Below, one piece after another: positions 41,066 to 47,666 of a DNA stretch of 64,000 nt. The stretch spans positions 7,316,001 to 7,380,000 of the forward strand of contig NZ_CP107995.1 of assembly GCF_036116635.1 (NCBI RefSeq), read 5' to 3'. The stretch is from Amycolatopsis sp. NBC_00345 (GTDB lineage Bacteria; Actinomycetota; Actinomycetes; Mycobacteriales; Pseudonocardiaceae). Each line of letters opens with the position of its first letter. Within the stretch, counting starts at the first letter, position 1. Position numbers and translations under genes: made by a program. Below the pieces are notes generated by a model. The model was not told the origin of the DNA. It saw only the letters and a list, made by a program, of their open reading frames with translations, and made no database searches.

Positions 41066-41623
41066 TCACCCGGCGACGGGGCGGCGGCGGTCGGCGGGCG
41101 CTTCGGCGCCGAACTGGGGCTGGGCGGCGAGGTTCTGCACGGTCCGGGACCGCCGGGCCAGGATGATCATGACCGCCGGGATGAGGATGTCGTAGGCGAG
41201 GACGCCGCCGACGTTGCCCGGTGCGTTGTCACCGTTGGCGATCCACTGGTACAGGTGGCCGATCGTGGCGCCCCAGAGGAACAGCCCGGCGCTGATGCCG
41301 ATCGTCATCCGCTCGCGGTAGGAGCCCGAAGCGGCCCGCAGGCCCAGGAACGCCAAGGCGAGGTTGGCGAAGGCGATCTCGAACGCGAACGGGGTGCGGG
41401 CGAAGCCGATCGCTTCCGCCATAACGTCCGGGATGGTCAGGAACGAAATAGTCATCCACAGGCTGCCGCAGCCGAGTGCGGCGATGGCCCACCACCGCTG
41501 CCAGGTTTCCAGCCGGGCGGCGCGGTCCTGGACGCCGCGGGTGCGCACCAGCGCTCCGACGCAGGCGATGACCAGCCAGATGAGAGGGACGGCGGCTTGG
41601 GCGAGGTAGCTCGTTGTGCTCAT
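41066..41623 (-). CDS. small integral membrane protein under MarR control
   Basis: The 185-residue protein has five hydrophobic segments (YLAQAAVPLIWLVIACVGALV, WWAIAALGCGSLWMTISFL, FEIAFANLALAFLGLRA, MTIGISAGLFLWGATIGHLY and VLAYDILIPAVMIIL). It resembles DUF6790-type proteins of unknown function. On the minus strand TTGACA (41655-41660) and AAGACT (41631-41636) form a promoter with 18-bp spacing, and the ATG follows 7 nt later. The MarR operator GGTTAATATTAACC sits exactly in that spacer, so expression is almost certainly repressed by the divergent MarR. Confidence 0.78.
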   Translation of the reverse strand: MSTTSYLAQAAVPLIWLVIACVGALVRTRGVQDRAARLETWQRWWAIAALGCGSLWMTISFLTIPDVMAEAIGFARTPFAFEIAFANLALAFLGLRAASGSYRERMTIGISAGLFLWGATIGHLYQWIANGDNAPGNVGGVLAYDILIPAVMIILARRSRTVQNLAAQPQFGAEAPADRRRPVAG

Positions 41624-41630
41624 GGGAATG

Positions 41631-41674
41631 AGTCTTGCATGGTTAATATTAACCTGTCAACACTGGGGTAGGCT
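41631..41674. promoter_or_regulatory. MarR operator and divergent promoters
   Basis: A perfect 14-bp palindrome GGTTAATATTAACC (41641-41654) lies between the -35 (TTGACA, minus strand, 41655-41660) and -10 (AAGACT, 41631-41636) of the membrane-protein gene. The MarR gene's own TAGGCT -10 (41669-41674) is 15 bp away. One bound MarR dimer would block the membrane gene promoter and reach the other. Confidence 0.8.
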
Positions 41675-41680
41675 GACGTC

Positions 41681-42100
41681 GTGGACGATGGACTTTCAGA
41701 CTTGCTGCACCGGGTGGTCTCCCTGATGGGCGACGCCGCCCGACGGCACAGCGGGCAGGACAGCGAACTCACCTACAGCCAGCTGCGGCTGCTGGGCGCG
41801 CTCGAAGACGTCGAGCCGGCCACCCAGCACCGGCTCGCCCAGTCGATGGGGATCTCCGACCCGGCGATCAGCCGAGCCCTGCGACCACTCGAACAGGAAG
41901 GGCTGGTCCGGATCACCCAGGACCCGCTGCACGCGCGGCGGCGGCTCGTCGAGCTCACCGCCACCGGTCGCGAGGCCTACCACTCCAACGGGAAACCCCT
42001 CGCCGAAGCGTTCCGGCTCGTCTTGCTGAAGCAGGGTTTCCCCTACGACCGGTACCTGGCCGACACCCTCCGGCTGGCCGAAATCCTCGAGCCGGAGTAG
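41681..42100 (+). CDS. MarR-family transcriptional regulator
   Basis: The 139-residue protein carries MarR features: LTYSQLRLLGALEDVEPATQHRLAQSMGI, SDPAISRALRPLEQEGLVRI (recognition helix) and the wing DPLHARRRLVELT. TAGGCT lies 6 nt before the GTG, so it is leaderless. It is divergent from a membrane protein gene and separated by the operator above, so it is the clearest local regulator-target pair in the window. The inducing ligand is unknown; a transport or stress role for the target is inference. Confidence 0.9.
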   Translation: MDDGLSDLLHRVVSLMGDAARRHSGQDSELTYSQLRLLGALEDVEPATQHRLAQSMGISDPAISRALRPLEQEGLVRITQDPLHARRRLVELTATGREAYHSNGKPLAEAFRLVLLKQGFPYDRYLADTLRLAEILEPE

Positions 42101-42133
42101 GCCGCACCCGGGCAGGTCGCCGGCCGTCCCCGC

Positions 42134-42781
42134 TCACAGGTCCCGGTCCCCGATCATCCCCCGCAGCTTCGCCAACGCCCGGTACTGCGAAATCCGCACG
42201 TTCCCCGGCGAAATCCCCAGCGCGACCGCCGTCTCGGCCGAGGACAGGCCCACCACGATCCGCATGACCAGGATCTCCTGCTGCAGCCGTGGCAGGGACG
42301 ACAGCAGCCGGCCCAGCTGGGCGCCCATGTCCTCGTGCAACGCGTGTGCCTCCGGTTCGTTGAAGACCAGCGGGTGGTCCGGCAGCTCCGGCACCGGGTT
42401 CGACCGGTCCCGCGCCACCGCGCGGAACGCGTCGGCCACCTTGTTCGCGGCGATCGCCCGCACCAGGTAGAGGAACGAGCCCCCGCGGTCCTGGTACGAC
42501 GGCAGCACCTTCAGCACCGCCAGGCACACCTCCTGCGCCACGTCGTCGGCGGACAGGTACGACAGGTCCCGCCCGCCGATCCGGGCCCGGCAGTACCGCA
42601 CCACCGTCGGTTTGATCAGGCGCAGCAACGCCTGCACGGCATCCGCGTCGCCCGAACGGGCCGCGGCGACGGCGGCCGCGAGTTCACCGTCGAGGTCCCC
42701 GGGACGCGGGGCGGACCCGAGCGCGACGTAACCGTCGACCGCCCCGGCCGGATCGCCGAGCGCATGGGCCGGCGCGCTCAC
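42134..42781 (-). CDS. SigD/ShbA-like RNA polymerase sigma factor
   Basis: The 215-residue ECF sigma factor has region 2 (YLSADDVAQEVCLAVLKVL, then FLYLVRAIAANKVADAFR) and region 4 (LPRLQQEILVMRIVVGLSSAETAVALGISPGNVRISQYRAL). An N-terminal extension of about 45 residues and the motif set resemble mycobacterial SigD and Streptomyces ShbA. ShbA controls the principal sigma gene hrdB in Streptomyces; whether this gene does so is inference. The divergent membrane-anchored protein at 42996 is a candidate anti-sigma or co-regulated gene. Confidence 0.85.
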   Translation of the reverse strand: MSAPAHALGDPAGAVDGYVALGSAPRPGDLDGELAAAVAAARSGDADAVQALLRLIKPTVVRYCRARIGGRDLSYLSADDVAQEVCLAVLKVLPSYQDRGGSFLYLVRAIAANKVADAFRAVARDRSNPVPELPDHPLVFNEPEAHALHEDMGAQLGRLLSSLPRLQQEILVMRIVVGLSSAETAVALGISPGNVRISQYRALAKLRGMIGDRDL

Positions 42782-42877
42782 CGGTCACTCCCGCCACTGC
42801 TGACGATTTCCATACTCACTCCCCGACGATTTCCACCACTGATGAACCGGTAATCGGTACGCGCCGCGGACTCGTTG

Positions 42878-42905
42878 CAGAAACAATGCCCATGTCGTGT
42901 TTCTG
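42878..42905. repeat. inverted repeat in sigma gene upstream region
   Basis: CAGAAACA (42878-42885) and its complement TGTTTCTG (42898-42905) are spaced by 12 nt, flanked further out by ACTCGT and ACGAGT. This lies in the 214-nt, A/T-richer divergent gap between the sigma gene and the 42996 gene and may be a regulator site or hairpin. Confidence 0.4.
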
Positions 42906-42995
42906 TCCATTAATCGACGAGTCCGGACGCCGGGAAAACACCCAGAATAGGAACACACCGGTGCTGATTCACGCACGGGGTGAGGGGGAATCACG

Positions 42996-43706
42996 TTGGC
43001 GGACGACAGCGGGTGGCGCACTCTGCCGGACGGCAGGCGGATCAAGTTGCGCAGAAAAGGCGGAGCGGTGGCCGTCGCGGCCGCGGTCGTCATCGCGGGT
43101 GGCGGCGCCGGGGTCGGCGGCGCGCTGGGCGGCGCCGGGGTCGAAGCCGGCACGGAGGCGCTGGCCGGGAACACCGCGGGCGACGTCGTCGACTCGCTGC
43201 CCGGCCGTTCGCTCAAGACGCGCAAGGCCGAAGCACAGAAGTCGGCGAAAAACGGGAAGACCGACGAGGCACTGGGCCGGTTCAAGCTCAAACGGCTCAA
43301 GAAGCAGGCCGAGCACGAATTCGAGTGCCTCGCGGCGTCGGACGGGAAAGTGCGGGATTTCCTGGCGCGCACGCCGTGCACCTCGCTGGACCGGCTGCTG
43401 ATGGCGGTCGGCGACGGTCACGGCAACGCCGCCGTCGTCTCAGTCGTGCGAGTCGGGTTCCGCGACAAAAAACAGGCGACGGCGTTCGAGAAAGTCGAGC
43501 GCGTCCAGGGCAGCGGGGACGTGCGGCCACTCGAGATCGCCGCCGTACTGGGCCTGACCGGCGTCCGCATCAGCGGCCGGCACTACCGATCGCGCGCGGA
43601 CAAGAACGGGATGGTCGTCGCCGAGACCGAAACCGCCACCGGACACCTCGACGCCGGCACTCTCGACGCGCTGGCGGACGTCGCCGCCTACTTCCCGATC
43701 CGCTGA
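42996..43706 (+). CDS. membrane-anchored hypothetical protein
   Basis: The 236-residue protein starts at TTG with GAGGGGGA 6 nt upstream. A short cytoplasmic N-terminus (RTLPDGRRIKLRRKGG) precedes one hydrophobic, glycine-rich segment (AVAVAAAVVIAGGGAGVGGALG) and a mostly soluble outer part with KRLKKQAEHEF and the Cys pair ECLAASDG ... TPCTSL. The topology is like single-pass anti-sigma or sigma-associated proteins, and it is divergent from the SigD/ShbA-like sigma gene. No anti-sigma zinc motif is seen, so an anti-sigma role is only a possibility. Confidence 0.65.
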   Translation: MADDSGWRTLPDGRRIKLRRKGGAVAVAAAVVIAGGGAGVGGALGGAGVEAGTEALAGNTAGDVVDSLPGRSLKTRKAEAQKSAKNGKTDEALGRFKLKRLKKQAEHEFECLAASDGKVRDFLARTPCTSLDRLLMAVGDGHGNAAVVSVVRVGFRDKKQATAFEKVERVQGSGDVRPLEIAAVLGLTGVRISGRHYRSRADKNGMVVAETETATGHLDAGTLDALADVAAYFPIR

Positions 43707-43884
43707 CCCGGGCAAGCGACCCGCCCCGGCCACGGCGAGGCTGTCGCTATAGGCCGAACGGGTGAACGCCTCCCGTTTCCCGATCAGCGCCCCCGGCGCA
43801 CAGTAGAAACACCTCAACTCCGTCGCGCAAATCATCGGAGTCATGGCAACGTCCAATCAGGACGCTGCACAGGGGAGGAAACAC

Positions 43885-44226
43885 ATGAAAACCAAGACAG
43901 CCGTCGCCGGCCTCGGCGTGGCCGCAATCGCGCTGGGCAGCCTGCTTACGGCCGCCCCCGCCGCCTCGGCGGCACCCACAGCCACGGCTGCAGCCCAAAG
44001 CAAAGTCACCCTCCTCCACGTCGTCGTCAACGGAGCACGACTCCGCAGCGCACCCGACGGCAGCATCATCGAAACGGGCATCAACGCCGGAAACGGATTT
44101 GATGCCTACTGCTGGCCGATGGGGACGGGCGCCCACTTCTGGCTCTACGGGCATGTGTGGGGCGGCAAAACCGGCTACATGCGGGACGACATGCTCTCCG
44201 ATAGTCAAACCGTAGAAAACTGCTGA
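43885..44226 (+). CDS. secreted SH3-like protein (113 aa)
   Basis: The ATG follows AGGGGAGGAAACAC. The signal peptide is KTKTAVAGLGVAAIALGSLL, then TAAPAASAAP with an AxA cleavage site. The mature part is about 80 residues and has the bacterial SH3 strand pattern: VNGARLRSAPDGSII, FDAYCWPMG, FWLYGHVWGGKTGYMRDDML. Two Cys (in YCW and the final NC) probably form a disulfide. SH3-like secreted proteins of this size are common in actinomycetes and probably bind cell wall; the function is unproved. Confidence 0.85.
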   Translation: MKTKTAVAGLGVAAIALGSLLTAAPAASAAPTATAAAQSKVTLLHVVVNGARLRSAPDGSIIETGINAGNGFDAYCWPMGTGAHFWLYGHVWGGKTGYMRDDMLSDSQTVENC

Positions 44227-44237
44227 CCACCGAGTAA

Positions 44238-44287
44238 CGCACGCAACCAGCGCCCGGTCTTTCGAGACCGGGCGCTGGTTGCGTGCG
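44238..44287. terminator. 23-bp perfect hairpin, bidirectional terminator
   Basis: A stem of 23 perfect base pairs (44238-44260 with 44265-44287) closes a TTCG tetraloop, an exceptionally stable structure. It lies between the convergent ends of the secreted SH3 gene (11 nt after its stop) and the tRNA-Thr gene (7 nt past its 3' end), so it terminates both. Confidence 0.85.
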
Positions 44288-44293
44288 GGCGGA

Positions 44294-44369
44294 TGGAGCC
44301 GACAAGGGGACTCGAACCCCTGACCTGCTGCTTACAAGGCAGCTGCTCTACCAACTGAGCTATGTCGGC
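44294..44369 (-). tRNA. tRNA-Thr (anticodon UGU)
   Basis: The minus strand folds as a full tRNA. The acceptor is GCCGACA/TGTCGGC, the D-stem GCTC/GAGC with AGTTGGTA, the anticodon stem GCTGC/GCAGC with loop CTTGTAA (anticodon TGT), the variable loop AGGTC, and the T-stem AGGGG/CCCCT with TTCGAGT. Discriminator T and an encoded CCA (44294-44296) end it. The anticodon reads ACA codons, which are rare in this GC-rich genome. Confidence 0.95.
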
Positions 44370-44585
44370 CTGCGCCACAAGCTGCGCGGCCCGAAGTATA
44401 TCGGCACCCGCGAGCCCGCCGTGCCAGGTGCGCCGGCTCCCGCCCCGGACGGCGAAAACAGCGCGTCCGGAGCCCCTGCGGCACGATCGTCGCAGAACGT
44501 GGTGGACGCCACTTCCGGATCCGTGCAACGGTCGGGGCCGGTCGGCCGATGGTCCCCGGGAAACGACGAGGAGGTGGGATCGATC

Positions 44586-46091
44586 ATGAAGATCAACGAG
44601 CACGCCGACCAGGGGGCTCAGCGCAGACGGTGGCCGATCCTGGAGCCTCCGCACCCCAGATCCAGCCAGTACCACCGGCCGAACCTGCTGCGCCGCCGCG
44701 CGTGGCACATCCTGGAGGCGCCGACGGCCGAGCAGCCCGCCGTCGACGTCGGCGAGGCGCTGGGCCCGAAGCCGCCCGACGACGCGACCGTCAACTTCGT
44801 GCTGGACCTCGCCCTCCGGATCGGCGAGGTGCAGATGGCCAGTGGCGCCGGCGCGTCCGACGTCACCGCCACGATCATCGCGCTCGCCGCCGCGCTCGGG
44901 CTGCCGCACTGCGAGGTCGACGTCATCTTCACGTCGATCACCGTCACCTGCCACCGCGGCACCGAGCTCGCCCCCGTCACGGCGCTGCGCGTGGTGCGCT
45001 CCCGCAGCCTCGACTACACGCGGCTGACGGAGGCCGAGCTCCTCGTCCGCAAGATCGTCCGCGGCAACATCGGCGCGGAGGAGGCGCACACCGAGCTGCA
45101 GCGCATCACCTCCGCGCCGCACCCGTACCCGCGCTGGGTCGCGACCGTCGCGTGGGGCGGGCTGGCCGCGTTCATCACGCTGCTGCTCGGCGGCGGGCCC
45201 GACGTCGCCGCGGTGGCGTTTGTGATCTCGTCGGTGATCGACCGGCTCGGCCGGTACCTCAACCGCTTCCACCTGCCGTTCTTCTTCCAGCAGGTGGTCG
45301 GCGGCCTGGTCGCGACGCTGTCCGCGATGGTGATCGTGAACAGCGGGCTTCTCACCACGGACAAACCGACGCTCGTCGTCGCCGCGGCGGTCACCGTGCT
45401 GCTTTCCGGGCTCTCCACCGTCTCGGCGGTGCAGGACGCGATCACCGGCTACTACGTCACGGCCGCCGGCCGCACCATGGAGACGGCGCTGATGAGTGCC
45501 GGGCTGATCACCGGCGTCGTGCTCGCGCTGAAGATCGCGGTGCTGTTCAAGCTGCCCAGCACTCCGCTGCCGGAAGTCAGCAGCTCGACCCTGCAGCACC
45601 TGCCGGTCGTCGTGCTCGGCGGCGCCGGCGCGGCCGCCTGCTTCGCCTTCGCCTCGTATTCGACGCTGCGCGCGCTGCTCGTCGCCGCGGCCGCCGGGGC
45701 CATCGGCGCGTTCGTGTACGGCGGGCTCGTGCTCGTCCACTTCCAGGCCGTCAGCGCGTCGGCGATCGCGGCGACGCTCGTCGGATTCTGCGGCGGCGTG
45801 CTCTCGCGGCGGCTCCGGGTTACGCCGCTCGTCGTAGCCGTGTCCGGGATCACTCCACTCCTCCCCGGCCTTTCCACCTATCGTGGTCTATACCAATTGG
45901 GGGTCGAGCCGGGCGGCAACATCTCCACCCTGATGACCGCCGTCGCCGTCGGACTGGCCCTCGCCGCCGGTGTTGTCCTGGGCGAATACCTCGCGCAACC
46001 GGTCCGGACGGGGCTCGGGCGGCTGGAGCGGAAGTTCGCCGGGCCGCGGATGGCCGGGCCGATGGAACCGTCGGAACGGCGGTTGGAGTAA
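44586..46091 (+). CDS. thrE: ThrE-family threonine/serine exporter
   Basis: The protein is about 501 residues. The N-terminal ThrE domain has LALRIGEVQMASGAGASDVTATI and HCEVDVIFTSITVTCHRG. About ten membrane segments follow in two blocks (WVATVAWGGLAAFITLLLGGG and beyond; VVVLGGAGAAACFAFASYS and beyond), ending with GITPLLPGLSTYRGLYQLG. This is the fused ThrE/ThrP form of actinobacteria that exports threonine and serine. ATG at 44586 is supported by GAGGAGGTGG; the open frame upstream runs through the tRNA and is not coding. It precedes otsA by 83 nt. Confidence 0.92.
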   Translation: MKINEHADQGAQRRRWPILEPPHPRSSQYHRPNLLRRRAWHILEAPTAEQPAVDVGEALGPKPPDDATVNFVLDLALRIGEVQMASGAGASDVTATIIALAAALGLPHCEVDVIFTSITVTCHRGTELAPVTALRVVRSRSLDYTRLTEAELLVRKIVRGNIGAEEAHTELQRITSAPHPYPRWVATVAWGGLAAFITLLLGGGPDVAAVAFVISSVIDRLGRYLNRFHLPFFFQQVVGGLVATLSAMVIVNSGLLTTDKPTLVVAAAVTVLLSGLSTVSAVQDAITGYYVTAAGRTMETALMSAGLITGVVLALKIAVLFKLPSTPLPEVSSSTLQHLPVVVLGGAGAAACFAFASYSTLRALLVAAAAGAIGAFVYGGLVLVHFQAVSASAIAATLVGFCGGVLSRRLRVTPLVVAVSGITPLLPGLSTYRGLYQLGVEPGGNISTLMTAVAVGLALAAGVVLGEYLAQPVRTGLGRLERKFAGPRMAGPMEPSERRLE

Positions 46092-46174
46092 TCGGTTGGT
46101 CACTGTCCGGTCACTCCTTGCGCGATAGGGTTCGACTGGGGCCGCGACCCGAGGAAAACGAGGGAGCAGCTGTA

Positions 46175-47626
46175 GTGACCGAAGCGATTGCAGAGCAGAA
46201 GAGCACACCGTCGGCCGACTTCGTCGTGGTGGCGAACCGGCTGCCGGTCGACCTGGAACGCACGTCGGAGGGCGGCCAGCGCTGGACGGCCAGCCCCGGT
46301 GGGCTGGTGTCCGCGCTGGAGCCGTTCCTCAGATCGCGCAAGGGCGCGTGGGTCGGCTGGCCTGGCGTGCCCGACGTGGACGTCGACGAGTTCGACGACG
46401 ACGGGCTGGTGCTGCACCCGGTGTCGCTCTCCTCGGCGGAGGTCCGGGACTACTACGAAGGCTTCTCCAACGCCACGCTCTGGCCGCTCTACCACGACGT
46501 CGTCGAGAGCCCGGTGTTCGACCGGGCGTGGTGGGACAGCTACGTGAAGGTGAACCGCCGCTTCGCCGAGGCGAGCGCGGAGGTCGCCGCGCAGGGCGCC
46601 ACCGTGTGGATCCAGGACTACCAGCTGCAGCTGGTGCCCACGATGCTGCGTGAGCTGCGCCCCGACCTGCGCATCGGCTTCTTCCTGCACATCCCGTTCC
46701 CGCCGGTCGAGCTGTTCATGCAGCTGCCGTGGCGCGCCGAGATCGTGCGCGGCCTGATCGGCGCGGACCTGATCGGCTTCCACCGCCCCGGCGGCGCGCA
46801 GAACTTCCTCTGGCTGGCCCGCCAGCTGGTCGGCCTCGAGCCGACCCGCGGCGCCGTCGGCGTCCGGTCCCGGCCCGGCATGGTGCAGGTCGGCGACCGC
46901 ACCGTGCGCGTCGGCGCGTTCCCGATCTCCATCGACGCGGCCGGCCTGGACACCCTGGCGCGCACGAAGGGCGTGATCGAGCGCGCCAAGGAGATCCGCC
47001 GCGACCTCGGCAACCCCAAGACCGTGATGCTCGGCGTCGACCGCCTCGACTACACCAAGGGCATCGACCTGCGCCTGCAGGCGATGCACGAGCTGCTGCA
47101 CGAGGAGCGGCTGCGGCCGGAGGACGTCGCGTTCGTGCAGCTCGCCACCCCGAGCCGCGAACGCGTGGAGCACTACCAGCGGATGCGCGGCGAGATCGAG
47201 CAGATGGTCGGCCGGATCAACGGCGAGTTCGCCCGCGTGGGTCACCCGGTCGTGCACTACCTGCACCAGTCCGTGAACCGCACCGAGCTGGCCGCGTTCT
47301 TCTCCGCCGCGGACGTCATGGTGGTGACTCCGCTGCGCGACGGGATGAACCTCGTGTGCAAGGAGTACGTCGCCTGCCGCCACGATCTCGGCGGCGCTCT
47401 GGTGCTCAGCGAGTTCGCCGGCGCGGCGTCGGAACTGACCAGTGCGTTCCTGGTCAATCCCCATGATCTGGATGGGGTGAAGAACGCGTTGGAGGCTGCC
47501 ATTACGCTCGACCCCGCCGAGGGCCGACGCAGGATGCGCGCCATGCGTCGCCAGGTCCTCACCCACGACGTCGACCGGTGGGCGCGCTCGTTCCTGCAGG
47601 CGCTGGGTGCGGAGCCGGTCGACTGA
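46175..47626 (+). CDS. otsA: alpha,alpha-trehalose-phosphate synthase (UDP-forming)
   Basis: A 483-residue GT20 enzyme. Motifs are FVVVANRLPVDLE (start of the N-terminal Rossmann half), WIQDYQLQLVP, GFFLHIPFPPVE, LIGFHRPGGAQNFL, LGVDRLDYTKGI (donor-binding loop) and PLRDGMNLVCKEYVA (phosphate and nucleotide contacts). OtsA joins UDP-glucose (or GDP-glucose) with glucose-6-phosphate to make trehalose-6-phosphate. Start GTG at 46175 follows GGGAGCAG. The fused phosphatase gene lies 40 nt downstream, so synthesis and dephosphorylation are co-expressed. Confidence 0.96.
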   Translation: MTEAIAEQKSTPSADFVVVANRLPVDLERTSEGGQRWTASPGGLVSALEPFLRSRKGAWVGWPGVPDVDVDEFDDDGLVLHPVSLSSAEVRDYYEGFSNATLWPLYHDVVESPVFDRAWWDSYVKVNRRFAEASAEVAAQGATVWIQDYQLQLVPTMLRELRPDLRIGFFLHIPFPPVELFMQLPWRAEIVRGLIGADLIGFHRPGGAQNFLWLARQLVGLEPTRGAVGVRSRPGMVQVGDRTVRVGAFPISIDAAGLDTLARTKGVIERAKEIRRDLGNPKTVMLGVDRLDYTKGIDLRLQAMHELLHEERLRPEDVAFVQLATPSRERVEHYQRMRGEIEQMVGRINGEFARVGHPVVHYLHQSVNRTELAAFFSAADVMVVTPLRDGMNLVCKEYVACRHDLGGALVLSEFAGAASELTSAFLVNPHDLDGVKNALEAAITLDPAEGRRRMRAMRRQVLTHDVDRWARSFLQALGAEPVD

Positions 47627-47666
47627 CCCTCCCCCCGTACCGCGCTGGACCTCCTTAGGAGGAGTG

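Noticed and set aside
41452..41460. Single TCATCCACA box
   Set aside because: Inside a coding region, unpaired and without the downstream TAGRCTGG core; chance occurrence.
44549..46174. Long plus-strand frame running into otsA (about 540 extra codons)
   Set aside because: It overlaps thrE in another frame and reads as Arg/Ala-rich shadow; OtsA family alignment and the ribosome site place the start at 46175.
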